Source of the DNA: an uncultured Caulobacter sp.
Lineage (GTDB): Bacteria > Pseudomonadota > Alphaproteobacteria > Caulobacterales > Caulobacteraceae
DNA length: 64,000 bases
Assembly: GCF_947036865.1 (NCBI RefSeq)
Contig: NZ_CAMQSF010000017.1
Location: forward strand, 1 to 64,000
Direction: 5' to 3'
The notes under the pieces: generated by a model
What the model was told of the DNA's origin: nothing
Seen by the model: only the letters and a program-made list of their open reading frames with translations
The model's database searches: none
Program-made: the position numbers and the translations under genes
Part shown: positions 8,775 to 18,485 of the stretch, in pieces
Layout of the letters: each line of letters begins with the position of its first letter
Position numbering within the stretch: the first letter of the stretch is position 1

Positions 8775-9440
8775 ATGACCTCCCAGCTGCTGCTCGCCTA
8801 CGTGCTGTTCTGCTTCGCCACCGCCGGCACGCCGGGCCCGAACAACATGATGCTGCTGGCTTCGGGCGCGAACTTCGGCTTCCGCCGCACGATCCTGCAC
8901 ATCCTGGGGATCAGCGCGGGCCTGGGCTTCATGGTGCTGGCGATGGGACTTGGGCTGGGCGGGGTGTTTCGCGCCTATCCGGTGCTGCACGAGATCCTGC
9001 GCTGGGTTGGCGGGGCCTACATGCTGTGGCTGGCGTGGAAGATCGGGACCTCGACCTCGATCAGCGACAGGGCCGTGGGCGCCAAGCCGATGACCTTCGC
9101 CCAGGCCGCGGCCTTCCAGTGGGTCAATCCCAAGGCCTGGGCCATGGCGCTGGGCGCGGCGACCACCTACGCGCCGGAAGGGGGCGGCTGGACGGTCGTG
9201 CCGCTGCTGGCGGGAACCTTCATGCTGGTCGGCGCGCCGTGCAGCGCCGCCTGGGCCGGCTTTGGCCAGGGCCTGCGGCCGTTCCTCGACCGGCCGGCGA
9301 TCCTGCGGACCTTCAACATCGTCATGGCGCTGCTGCTGGTCGCCTCGCTCTATCCGCTGGTGGTCGAGCGGCCGAACGCCTCGACGCCGAACCTGGCCGT
9401 CGCGGGGCACGGCGCCCCGACGCCGCGCTCGCGCGGATAA
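8775..9440 (+). CDS. LysE-family amino-acid/metabolite exporter
   Basis: MTSQLLLAYVLFCFATAGTPGPNNMMLLASGANFGFRRTILHILGISAGLGFM, LysE/RhtB signature. Confidence 0.92.
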   Translation: MTSQLLLAYVLFCFATAGTPGPNNMMLLASGANFGFRRTILHILGISAGLGFMVLAMGLGLGGVFRAYPVLHEILRWVGGAYMLWLAWKIGTSTSISDRAVGAKPMTFAQAAAFQWVNPKAWAMALGAATTYAPEGGGWTVVPLLAGTFMLVGAPCSAAWAGFGQGLRPFLDRPAILRTFNIVMALLLVASLYPLVVERPNASTPNLAVAGHGAPTPRSRG

Positions 9441-9499
9441 CCAGGCTGGACAGTCGCCGCGATCCGGGAAACCGTGAGTGACCCGAAATCGAGGCCGCC

Positions 9500-10345
9500 A
9501 TGACTGACCTTTCGATGAACCGCCGCGGCGTGCTGGCCGCTGGCCTGGCCTTCGCCGCGACGCCCGCCCTGGCGCGCGCCGCCCTGACGACCACGACGAT
9601 CAAGGTCGGCGACCGCGACGTCGAGCTGACCGTCGCCAGGCCGGACGCGCCCAAGGGCGTGATCGTCTTCTCCCATGGCGCGGGCAGCGCGCCGGACGCC
9701 TATCCGGGCCTGTTCGAGGCCTGGGCCAAGGCGGGTTTCCTGGTGGTCGAGCCGATGCACGTCGACTCGCTGAAGCATCCCAAGCACGCCGACTATGATC
9801 TGCGGGCGGCCTTCCCGCTGCGGATCGCCGACCTGGCCGCGACGCGGGCCTGGGCCGCCCAGGCGGCGCCGGGCCTGCCGATGGCGGCCGCCGGCCATTC
9901 CTACGGCTCGCTGATGTCGATGATCGAGGGCGGCGCCCTCGACGCCATGCTGCACGCCCGGGACCCGAACCTGAAGGCGGTGGTGAGCTTCTCGAGCGCG
10001 GGGCTGATCCCCGGCCTGATCGGCCCCTCGGCCTACGCCACCCTGACGCCGCCGTTCCTGATGATCACCGGCGACAGGGACGTCCTGCAGGGCAATTTCG
10101 ACGACTGGCACGACCATCTTCGGCCGTTCGAGACCAGTCCGGCCGGCGACAAGTACGCCTGGATCGGCAAGGACGTCGATCACGGCCTGGCCCACGGCCG
10201 CGACGCCACGAAGGCCAGCGCCTTCGCCGACGCCGCGGCGCTCAGCGTCACCTTCCTGAAGGCGACGATGCTGGCCGACGCCGAGGCCAAGGCCGCCCTG
10301 GCGGCCCGGACCTCGACGCCGATCGCCGAGTTCAGGCGGCGCTAG
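9500..10345 (+). CDS. Exported alpha/beta hydrolase (Tat-like signal)
   Basis: MTDLSMNRRGVLAAGLAFAATPALA leader; GVIVFSHGAGSAPDAYPGLFEAWAKAGFLVVEP; GHSYGS nucleophile elbow. Confidence 0.85.
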   Translation: MTDLSMNRRGVLAAGLAFAATPALARAALTTTTIKVGDRDVELTVARPDAPKGVIVFSHGAGSAPDAYPGLFEAWAKAGFLVVEPMHVDSLKHPKHADYDLRAAFPLRIADLAATRAWAAQAAPGLPMAAAGHSYGSLMSMIEGGALDAMLHARDPNLKAVVSFSSAGLIPGLIGPSAYATLTPPFLMITGDRDVLQGNFDDWHDHLRPFETSPAGDKYAWIGKDVDHGLAHGRDATKASAFADAAALSVTFLKATMLADAEAKAALAARTSTPIAEFRRR

Positions 10346-10871
10346 GCGCGGCCCGCACCCGTTCGGCCGGGATGTTCAGGAAGTCGCGCTTGCCCAGCGG
10401 CACGCCCTTGTGGCGCAGGATGTCGTAGGCGGTCACGACGTGGAACTGGAAGTTCGGCAGGGCGAACTCCAGCAGGAACTGACCGCCGTCAAAGCCGAGA
10501 CTGAAGGTCGGCAGGGTCATCACGATCTCGCGGCCCTCGGCGCCGTCATAGGCCGAGGCCGGCACGCTCTGGACGAAGTCCAGGGTCTTGGCGACGCGCG
10601 CTTGCAGCTCGGCGAAGGTCTTCTCCTCGTCGGGCATGGCCGGGGCGGCCACGCCGGTCAGCCGGGCGACCGCGCCCTTGGCCGCGTCCGAGGCCCGCTG
10701 GATCTGGCCCGACAGCGGCAGCATGTCGTCGAACAGACGCGCCTCGACATAGGCGTCGGGGTCGACCCCGGTCGCCTCGGCGTGGGCCTTGGCCTTTTCG
10801 AGCAGGGACGACAGCGTCGCGAGGCCGCGCGAGATCGACGTGACGGCCACGTGTTGAACGGAGAAGGACAT
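10332..10871 (-). CDS. DUF1993 family protein
   Basis: MSFSVQHVAVTSISRGLATLSSLLEKAKAHAEATGVDPDAYVEARLFDDMLPLSGQIQRASDAAKG...NFQFHVVTAYDILRHKGVPLGKRDFL. Confidence 0.85.
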   Translation of the reverse strand: MSFSVQHVAVTSISRGLATLSSLLEKAKAHAEATGVDPDAYVEARLFDDMLPLSGQIQRASDAAKGAVARLTGVAAPAMPDEEKTFAELQARVAKTLDFVQSVPASAYDGAEGREIVMTLPTFSLGFDGGQFLLEFALPNFQFHVVTAYDILRHKGVPLGKRDFLNIPAERVRAAPSAA

Positions 10872-10994
10872 GGGAAGCTTCCTGGCTGAGCCCGACCCCT
10901 CCGGTCGAGCTCCCGGGAAGTTGGGCGGCCGCCGAAGCGTTTTCAATCGCTACGGATGACGATGAGTGTCAGCAGCGACGCGCACCGGCCGTGT

Positions 10995-13202
10995 TCAGGC
11001 CTCGGCGGTGAGGCGGACACGGCCGCCTTCGGCGACCAGCGCGTCGATCGCGTCGGCGGCCACCGGCGCGCTGAACAGGAAGCCCTGGGCCTGGGCGCAG
11101 CCGATGTCCTTCAGCCGCTGACGCTGCTCGTCGGTCTCGACGCCCTCGGCGATCACCGACAAGTGCAGGGCCTTGGCCAGGCGCACGATCGCCGCGACCA
11201 CCGCGCCGGCCTCCTTGTCGTCGCCCAGCGGCGTGATGAAGCTGCGGTCGATCTTGATCTTGTCGATCGGATAGCGCCGCAGATAGCTCAGCGAGCTGTA
11301 GCCGGTGCCGAAGTCGTCGAGCGCCAGGGAGAAACCCATCTTGCGCAGGCGGCTGATGGCGTCGTGCGTGGCCTCGTCGTCGCCCAGCAGGGCGCCTTCG
11401 GTGATCTCCAGTTCGATGGCGTGGGCGTGGGCGCCGGTCTCGCGCAGGATCTCCGCCACCTGTTCGGGGAAGTCCGGTTGCCGCATCTGCAACACCGAGA
11501 CATTGACAGCCACCTTCAGGTCCTTCCAGCGACGGCTGTCGGCGAAGGCGCGGCGCATGATCAGGCGGCCCAGGTCGTCGATCAGGCCGCAGTCCTCGGC
11601 CAGCGGCACGAAGGCGGCCGGCGAGATGGCGCCCTTGGTCGGGTGGGTCCAGCGAGCCAGGGCCTCGACCGCGACGACCCGACCGATCGCGTCCACCTGC
11701 GGCTGATAGGCCACCCAGACGCCGCCGTCGCGCAAGGCCGCGCGCAGGTCCGCCTCGAGGCCGCGCCGGGCCTTCAGCGCCGAGTCCATCTCGGCCTCGA
11801 AGAAGCAGTAGCGCCCGCGCCCCTCTTCCTTGGCCCGGTACATGGCCACGTCCGCCCGGCGCGCGGCTTCGACGGCGCCGACATGGGCCTCGGCATGGTC
11901 GATCAGCGCGATGCCGATCGAGCCGCCGACGAAGACGGTGCCGCAGGACAGATCGACCGGAGCGCTCAAGGCCGCCACCAGGCGATCGGCCGCGGCCGCC
12001 GCGCCGCGCGGATCGAGATCGACGGCCACGACGCCGAATTCGTCGCCGCCCAGGCGCGCCACCGTCTCGCCGGCGCGACAAAGGGCGGCCAGACGCTTGG
12101 CCACGATCTGGATCAGCTCGTCGCCGGCGGCGTGTCCGTGGGTGTCGTTGACCGCCTTGAAGCGATCCAGGTCGATGGCCAGCACGGCGACCGCGCCGCG
12201 ACGCCGCGAGAGGCCGTCTATGGCCTGACGCAGGCGCTCCTCGAACAGGACGCGGTTGGCGAGCCCGGTGAGGGCGTCGTGAAGCGCCATGTGCTTGGCC
12301 CGCGCCTCGCTCGCGATCAGGCCCTCGGCGATCTTGCGGCTGCGGCGCGCGAGGATGCCCACGGCCACGACCAGGCCGCCGACCACCAGCAGGATCGGCA
12401 GCACGGCCTTGCGCAGCAGGCGCTGGCCGGGATGCACCGGCGCCCAGTCCAGCGTCGCGATGATCCGGCCGGACAGGTCGCGCAGCGGCACATGGGCGTC
12501 GTTCGGTTGGTTGGTGGCGTCGCCCCGGTGCAGGTGGATGCCCTTCAGCAGGAAGCGGCTGGCCAGATTGTCCAGGAACAGGGCGTCGATCTTCAGCGCG
12601 GTGACCACCACCGGCGCACGGGGATTTCGGATCAAGGCCTTGCCGAAGTCGGGCTGCACCAGGCTGGCGGTGATCAGATAGGTGGCGCCGTTGATATCTT
12701 CGAGCGCGCTCACCTGAACGGGGCGCGACACGAGGCCGCCGTCGGCGCGCGGACCGGTGGGACGCGCCAGCCCGCGCTCGGCGGCCCGCAGCTGGGCCAG
12801 CACCGGGCCGAGGTCGGCGGCGTAAGGCTGATACTCGTCCGGCGAGGTCTCCAGGCCCGCCTTCTCGGCGTACAAGGGCCGATCGTGCTGGTCGACGATG
12901 AAGATCAGGTCGAAGCCCGCCTGGCCCAGCAGATAGGCGCCGATGTTCTCGCGCGCCCAGGCCGGATCGAACCGGTTGTCCAGATGCTCGACCGCCTCGT
13001 CCCAGGTCGTCTGCGGCGAGATGACACGCTGGATGTCGCCGGTGCGCGCCTGCAGGCCGCGCGCGACCAGCGCCTCGTCGTGCTTCAGCGCGCCTTCGTC
13101 AACGCGCCCGGCGATCATGAACAGCATGAGCAGCAGGGCGGCGACGGTCAGCAGCCCCATGCCGATCAGCGGGGCGGAAAGCCGGGTCTCGATGCGCTTC
13201 AT
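10995..13202 (-). CDS. Membrane-bound CHASE4-like GGDEF-EAL protein
   Basis: N-terminal TM and periplasmic domain; RLGGDEFGVVAV (GGDEF) and VEALARW (EAL) motifs, YQPQVD...NVSVLQMRQPDF; in-frame start to 13256 possible. Confidence 0.88.
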   Translation of the reverse strand: MKRIETRLSAPLIGMGLLTVAALLLMLFMIAGRVDEGALKHDEALVARGLQARTGDIQRVISPQTTWDEAVEHLDNRFDPAWARENIGAYLLGQAGFDLIFIVDQHDRPLYAEKAGLETSPDEYQPYAADLGPVLAQLRAAERGLARPTGPRADGGLVSRPVQVSALEDINGATYLITASLVQPDFGKALIRNPRAPVVVTALKIDALFLDNLASRFLLKGIHLHRGDATNQPNDAHVPLRDLSGRIIATLDWAPVHPGQRLLRKAVLPILLVVGGLVVAVGILARRSRKIAEGLIASEARAKHMALHDALTGLANRVLFEERLRQAIDGLSRRRGAVAVLAIDLDRFKAVNDTHGHAAGDELIQIVAKRLAALCRAGETVARLGGDEFGVVAVDLDPRGAAAAADRLVAALSAPVDLSCGTVFVGGSIGIALIDHAEAHVGAVEAARRADVAMYRAKEEGRGRYCFFEAEMDSALKARRGLEADLRAALRDGGVWVAYQPQVDAIGRVVAVEALARWTHPTKGAISPAAFVPLAEDCGLIDDLGRLIMRRAFADSRRWKDLKVAVNVSVLQMRQPDFPEQVAEILRETGAHAHAIELEITEGALLGDDEATHDAISRLRKMGFSLALDDFGTGYSSLSYLRRYPIDKIKIDRSFITPLGDDKEAGAVVAAIVRLAKALHLSVIAEGVETDEQRQRLKDIGCAQAQGFLFSAPVAADAIDALVAEGGRVRLTAEA

Positions 13203-13413
13203 CTCTCGCGAAGGTCCAGGCGCGGGGGCAGCTAAGGCCAAGAGATTGAAAGGCAATGGCTAAGCTGGGCCTAACGCCGCCCCCGCCTCGTCCCCGACTT
13301 GGGTTCGCCTCGACCGACGGTATCGCGTCATTTATCCCGCGCCGACGATTTCATCCGAAGCCGAAAGGTTCTACAGAGACCGACCGTTCTTCCCAGCCTT
13401 GCGACGACTTCCC

Positions 13414-14484
13414 TTGCGACTGCCCCAGGCCCGACTCGACCAGGTTCTCGACCGTTTCCGCGAAGTGGAGGCCCGCATGGGCGCGGCCACCGACGGGAGC
13501 GAGATCGTCAAGCTCTCCAAGGAGCACGCCGAGCTGAAGCCGGTGGCCGAGGCCGTCGAGCGCCTGGCCAAGCTGACCGCCGAGCGCGCCGAGCTCGACG
13601 CCCTGGCCGCCGATCCCGAAATGGCCGACATGGTCCGCGACGAGATGGACGCGCTCGACGAGAAGCTGCCCGTCCTGGAGCGCGAGCTGGCCCTGATGCT
13701 GGCGCCCAAGGACAAGGACGAGAACGCCTCGGCCATTCTGGAAGTGCGCGCGGGCACCGGCGGCGACGAGGCGGCGCTGTTCGCGGGCGACCTCTTCCGC
13801 ATGTACCAGCGCTACGCCCAGCTGCACGGCTGGCGGGTCGAGGTCGACAGCGTCTCGGAAGGCGAAATGGGCGGCTTCAAGGAAATCGTCGCCTCGATCA
13901 CCGGCGACGGCGTGTTCGGCCGGCTGAAGTTCGAGAGCGGCGTGCACCGGGTGCAGCGCGTGCCGGCCACCGAGGCGCAAGGCCGCATCCACACCTCGGC
14001 CGCCACGGTCGCGGTGCTGCCCGAGGCCGAGGACGTCGAGATCGAGATCAAGGAAAGCGACCTGCGGATCGACACCTACCGCTCGTCGGGCGCGGGCGGT
14101 CAGCACGTCAACAAGACCGACTCGGCCGTGCGCATCACCCACTTGCCGACCGGCGTGGTGGTGACCAGCTCGGAAAAGTCGCAGCACCAGAACCGCGCCC
14201 GGGCGATGAAGAACCTGAAGGCGCGCCTCTACGACATGCAGCGCGAGGCGCTGGACAGCGCCCGCTCCGAGGCCCGCAAGAGCCAGGTCGGCAGCGGCGA
14301 TCGCTCCGAACGCATCCGCACCTACAACTTCCCGCAAGGCCGGGTGACCGATCACCGGATCAACCTGACCCTCTACAACCTGTCGCGGATCATGGAGGGC
14401 GACGCCCTGGACGACGTGATCAACCCGCTGATCGCCGAGGACCAGGCCGAGCGTCTGGCCAGCCTGGAAGAAAGCTTTAGCTAG
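13414..14484 (+). CDS. prfA: Peptide chain release factor 1
   Basis: [22 protein letters not shown]...[16 protein letters not shown]...[24 protein letters not shown] (GGQ motif); TTG start at 13414 likely (13399 also possible). Confidence 0.93.
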   Translation: MRLPQARLDQVLDRFREVEARMGAATDGSEIVKLSKEHAELKPVAEAVERLAKLTAERAELDALAADPEMADMVRDEMDALDEKLPVLERELALMLAPKDKDENASAILEVRAGTGGDEAALFAGDLFRMYQRYAQLHGWRVEVDSVSEGEMGGFKEIVASITGDGVFGRLKFESGVHRVQRVPATEAQGRIHTSAATVAVLPEAEDVEIEIKESDLRIDTYRSSGAGGQHVNKTDSAVRITHLPTGVVVTSSEKSQHQNRARAMKNLKARLYDMQREALDSARSEARKSQVGSGDRSERIRTYNFPQGRVTDHRINLTLYNLSRIMEGDALDDVINPLIAEDQAERLASLEESFS

Positions 14485-14487
14485 GCC

Positions 14488-15255
14488 ATGGCTTGGACCC
14501 GCACCTATGACGAGGCCGAGCCCCAGCGGGTCAATAAATGGCTGGCCCAGAGCGGCGTGTGCTCGCGCCGCGAGGCCGAGCAGCTGATCGCCGACGGCCT
14601 GGTGTCGATCGACGGCGCGGTGGTCGAGGACGTCGGCCGCAAGATCCAGCTGGGCCAGACCCTGACGCTGGCCGACCGCGCCACCGCCAAGCTCGACGGC
14701 ACGCCGACCTATCTGATCCACAAGCCGCGCGGCGTGGTCTCGGCGCAGCCCGATCCTGGCCAGACGCCGGCGGCGCGCCTGCTGACCCGCGCGAACCTAT
14801 GGGGCGACGCGGCGGGCGTGGCGATCCCGCAATCGGGCGACCTGATCCCGCCGGTCGGACGGCTGGACAAGGACTCGCGCGGCCTGCTCCTGCTGTCGCA
14901 GGACGGCGTGGTGGCCAAGGCCGTGATCGGGCCTCAGTCGGACCTGGAAAAGGAATATCGCGTCGCCGTGATGGGCGAGCTGACCGAAGAGAAGCTGGAG
15001 CTCCTGCGCTTCGGTCTGGAATTGGATGGCCGCGAGCTCAGGCCGGCGGACGTCGAGGTGATCTCCGACCAGCGCCTGAAGTTCGTCCTGCGCGAGGGCC
15101 GCAACCGGCAGATCCGCCGAATGTGCGAGCTCGTGGATCTGAAGGTGGTGGACCTGTTCCGCGTGCGGATCGGTCCGCTGGACCTGGGCGACATGCCCGA
15201 AGGCCGCTGGCGGCCGCTGACGGCCGCCGAGCGGGCGGCGCTGATCGGGGGTTAG
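14488..15255 (+). CDS. RsuA/RluB/E/F-family pseudouridine synthase (RluF-like)
   Basis: S4 domain VNKWLAQSGVCSRREAEQLIADG; PPVGRLDKDSRGLLLLSQDG; REGRNRQIRRMCELVDLKV. Confidence 0.9.
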   Translation: MAWTRTYDEAEPQRVNKWLAQSGVCSRREAEQLIADGLVSIDGAVVEDVGRKIQLGQTLTLADRATAKLDGTPTYLIHKPRGVVSAQPDPGQTPAARLLTRANLWGDAAGVAIPQSGDLIPPVGRLDKDSRGLLLLSQDGVVAKAVIGPQSDLEKEYRVAVMGELTEEKLELLRFGLELDGRELRPADVEVISDQRLKFVLREGRNRQIRRMCELVDLKVVDLFRVRIGPLDLGDMPEGRWRPLTAAERAALIGG

Positions 15256-15416
15256 CCGATCTGGTCGATGACCTCGGCGCGCAACTCGGCGCGGGTCATG
15301 CCGGGCCAGGCCCAGTCGGTCTGGGCCGGACGAACCGCCGACAGCGCGACGCGACGCGGCGTTTGGGTGCGAGGCTCGGGCCGGACGGCGGCCTCGCGGT
15401 GGGTAACGGTTTTCAT
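15252..15416 (-). CDS. Small hypothetical protein (about 54 aa)
   Basis: MKTVTHREAAVRPEPRTQTPRRVALSAVRPAQTDWAWPGMTRAELRAEVIDQIG; codon-plausible, convergent with the pseudouridine synthase. Confidence 0.45.
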   Translation of the reverse strand: MKTVTHREAAVRPEPRTQTPRRVALSAVRPAQTDWAWPGMTRAELRAEVIDQIG

Positions 15417-15619
15417 GAAGTTCCAAACAGGGGCCGGCGAATTGGCGGGCCCAAAACAATAGAAAGATGGGAAATCGCCCCGGGCGGTCATTGACGGCGC
15501 GGGCCGAGCGAAGCGCGGCCTTGCGTCAGGGGACGCTTGAGCGGCGAGCGCGCATGGATGACAGATGGGGCGCCGCGTGTCCAGTTCAAGAGGCGCGACC
15601 GAGACGCCAAGCCGCGGCC

Positions 15620-16027
15620 TCAGCGCTTGACCTTGGAATACGGCACGAACGGGCCCAGGCTGACGAAGCCGCGCGGGAAGTGCGAGATCGAGTCGAGCAG
15701 CTGAACCGTCTCGGGCGCGCAGAGCTGGTTGCCGTAGGTCTTGGTCAGCAGCACGTCGTCCTCGCGCAACGAGGAAGCGCCGCCGCGCGGGCGGTTCACC
15801 AGGAGCTGGTTGCCCGGCAAGTGGTAGACGATCGCCACGCCCTCGATGATCTCGCTGCCCTGGATGTCGCTGAGGCTGACGCAGGCGACCGGCTTGCCGG
15901 CCACGCGGCCTTCCAGGCGCTGGGCCAGCTCGGCCTCGCCGGAGAGCCGTTCGCGCGGCGCGGCCGACGCGCTCGCCGCCGCCGCCAGGATCGCCGCCAG
16001 CGTCAAGCTTCTCGCCAAGCCTCGCAT
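15620..16027 (-). CDS. Hypothetical exported protein
   Basis: MRGLARSLTLAAILAAAASASAAPRERL signal peptide; GKPVACVSLSDIQGSEIIEGVAIVYHLPGNQLLVNRPRGGASSL. Confidence 0.7.
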   Translation of the reverse strand: MRGLARSLTLAAILAAAASASAAPRERLSGEAELAQRLEGRVAGKPVACVSLSDIQGSEIIEGVAIVYHLPGNQLLVNRPRGGASSLREDDVLLTKTYGNQLCAPETVQLLDSISHFPRGFVSLGPFVPYSKVKR

Positions 16028-16040
16028 CACGTGTCTCTCC

Positions 16041-17180
16041 CTATTCGGCCGCCAGGGTCTCCGCGGCCTTCGCGGCCTGGATCTCGGCCGCCTTCTTCTC
16101 AACGAGTTCGACGATGTGATCGATCATCCCGTCGTTGGATTGTTTGTGGTCGGGCTTGCCGGCCATGTAGACCATGCCCGCCCCGGCCCCGCCGCCGGTG
16201 AAGCCGATGTCGGTCATCAGCGCCTCGCCGGGGCCGTTGACCACGCAGCCGATGATCGACAGCGACATCGGCGTGGCGATGTGGGCTAGGCGCTCTTCCA
16301 GCGCCTCGACGGTCTTGATGACGTTGAAGCCCTGCCGCGCGCAGGACGGGCAGGCGATGATGTTGACGCCCCGGTGGCGCAGGCCCAGCGACTTCAGGAT
16401 GTCGAAGCCGACCTTGACCTCCTCGACCGGATCGGCGGCCAGCGACACGCGGATGGTGTCGCCGATGCCGGCCCACAGCATCGAGCCGATGCCGATCGCG
16501 CTCTTCACCGTGCCCGTGCGCGTGGCCCCGGCCTCGGTGACGCCCAGGTGCAGCGGGCAGTCGATGGCCTCGGCCAGCTGGTAGTAGGCGGCGACGGTCA
16601 GGAACGGGTCGGAGGCCTTCACCGAGATCTTGAACTCGTGGAAGTCGTGGTCCTGCAGGATGCGGGCGTGGTTCAGCGCGCTCTCGACCATCGCCTCGGG
16701 GCACGGCTCGCCGTACTTTTCCAGGAGTTCCCGTTCGAGCGAGCCGGCGTTGACGCCGATCCGCATCGAGCAGCCGTGGTCGCGGGCGGCCTGGATGACC
16801 TCGCGGACGCGGTCGGGCGAGCCGATATTGCCCGGATTGATCCGCAGGCAGGCCGCGCCGGCCTGCGCCGCCTCGACGCCGCGCTTGTAGTGGAAGTGGA
16901 TGTCGGCCACGAGCGGGACCTTGGCCTCCCGCGCGATGGTCTTGAACGCCGCCGTGCTCTCGACGTCGGGACAGCTGACGCGGACGATATCGGCGCCGGC
17001 CTCCTCCAACTGACGGATCTGCTCCAGCGTCGCCTTGGCGTCGCTGGTGGGCGTGTTGGTCATCGACTGCACCGAGATCGGCGCGTCGCCGCCGACCTCG
17101 ACGGAGCCGACGCGGATCTTGCGCGACGGGCGGCGCGTGATCTGGCGCCAGGGACGGACGTGGGTGTGGTCAGCGGCCAT
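16041..17180 (-). CDS. ispG: 4-hydroxy-3-methylbut-2-en-1-yl diphosphate synthase
   Basis: [69 protein letters not shown]. Confidence 0.95.
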   Translation of the reverse strand: MAADHTHVRPWRQITRRPSRKIRVGSVEVGGDAPISVQSMTNTPTSDAKATLEQIRQLEEAGADIVRVSCPDVESTAAFKTIAREAKVPLVADIHFHYKRGVEAAQAGAACLRINPGNIGSPDRVREVIQAARDHGCSMRIGVNAGSLERELLEKYGEPCPEAMVESALNHARILQDHDFHEFKISVKASDPFLTVAAYYQLAEAIDCPLHLGVTEAGATRTGTVKSAIGIGSMLWAGIGDTIRVSLAADPVEEVKVGFDILKSLGLRHRGVNIIACPSCARQGFNVIKTVEALEERLAHIATPMSLSIIGCVVNGPGEALMTDIGFTGGGAGAGMVYMAGKPDHKQSNDGMIDHIVELVEKKAAEIQAAKAAETLAAE

Positions 17181-17270
17181 GCCGCTAATTTAGAGCCTAC
17201 CGGCGCGGAACTGAAGGGTCCTTCCCGCTGATCGCCCGCGATTTCGCGGGCGAAGGCCGGGTCGATCGGC

Positions 17271-18326
17271 CTAGGGGCGGGGCGGCGCGACGGCGGGCGA
17301 GGCCGGCGCGGCGGCCTTGGGCGGCGGGATCAGCTTGGCGACCACCTGCACGCCGCCCGGCAGGCGGCTGCTCAGGGCGCCGCCGACATAGACGTCGAAC
17401 GCGCCGGCGTCCGCCGCCTCGACCGACAGGCCGGGCGTGCGCGGCGCGCGATAGGCCTCGCCGGCCGAGAACCAGCGGGACAGATAGATCGCGCCGTCGG
17501 CGCCGCGCACCGTCAGGGCGGTGGCCTTTCGGGCCTGCAGCAGGACGCCGGAAGCCTCGGCCGGGGTCGCGCCCAGCACGGCGCCGCGCGCCTTGAACGG
17601 CGCGCCGAGCTTGAAGTCGTCGGCGGCGGCGCCGGCCTTGGCCTCGGCCTCCTCACGCGCCTTGGCCGCGACGTTCGCCGCGTCCACCGAACCGCCGTTG
17701 GCGGCGGCGTCATCGAGACCGGGAGTCTTGTAGGGCTCGGGCGTCGTCGACTCGACCGGCGCCGGCAGGGGCGCGCCCAGGGCGACGGAGCTGTTGTTGG
17801 CGTGCGCCTGGACCTGGGTCGAGGCGGCCGGCGGGGCGATCTGCGGCGGCGGCGCGTCCTTGGCGATGGCGCGCTGGGCCACGTTCCACAGCAGGATGGC
17901 GCCGACCACCAAGAGGCCGCCGGCCAGGATCAGGGCCAGGCGCGGGTCGCGCTCGCGACGCACGCCGACCGGCGCGCGCAGCTCGGCGCCCTCGTCGGGC
18001 GCGTCGTTCTTGAAGCGGGTGACGGCCGCCTCGGCGTCCAGGCCCAGCAGCGCCGCATAGGCGCGGACATAGCCGATGGTGAACGGACGCGACGGCAGGT
18101 CCTCGAGCCGCATGTCCTCCAGGGCCTCGATATAGCCCTGACGGATCCGCGTGCCGTCGGCGATGTCCTGGGTGGTCAAGCCGCGGAATTCACGGGCGGC
18201 CTTCAGGGCCATGCCGATGTCGGCGCCCTCGTCCAGCGAGGGTTGGGAGACGGCGACCGGCGCTTCGTCACGATCGGCGTCGGCGACGAGATGCAAACGC
18301 CTCACGTTGCCCGTATCCAGCGGCAT
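17271..18326 (-). CDS. Helix-turn-helix, RodZ-like membrane protein with C-terminal DUF4115-like domain
   Basis: LKAAREFRGLTTQDIADGTRIRQGYIEALEDMRLEDLPSRPFTIGYVRAYAALLGLD; single TM; C-terminal beta domain. Confidence 0.85.
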   Translation of the reverse strand: MPLDTGNVRRLHLVADADRDEAPVAVSQPSLDEGADIGMALKAAREFRGLTTQDIADGTRIRQGYIEALEDMRLEDLPSRPFTIGYVRAYAALLGLDAEAAVTRFKNDAPDEGAELRAPVGVRRERDPRLALILAGGLLVVGAILLWNVAQRAIAKDAPPPQIAPPAASTQVQAHANNSSVALGAPLPAPVESTTPEPYKTPGLDDAAANGGSVDAANVAAKAREEAEAKAGAAADDFKLGAPFKARGAVLGATPAEASGVLLQARKATALTVRGADGAIYLSRWFSAGEAYRAPRTPGLSVEAADAGAFDVYVGGALSSRLPGGVQVVAKLIPPPKAAAPASPAVAPPRP

Positions 18327-18485
18327 GTCGACTTAACGCCCCCACAATTCGCGCGGCGCGCGAAGCGCGACGCTCCCCCCACTCCGCGTCCGCGCGGAGT
18401 TCTTAACAACTCTTGTTGAATATCAAACTAAGTAGCGGGATTCAATGTACTAAACGGTGACGCTTGGTTAACGGCGAAGCTCTGG

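Noticed and set aside
10956-13235. 759-aa plus-strand ORF
   Set aside because: Antisense shadow of the GGDEF-EAL gene
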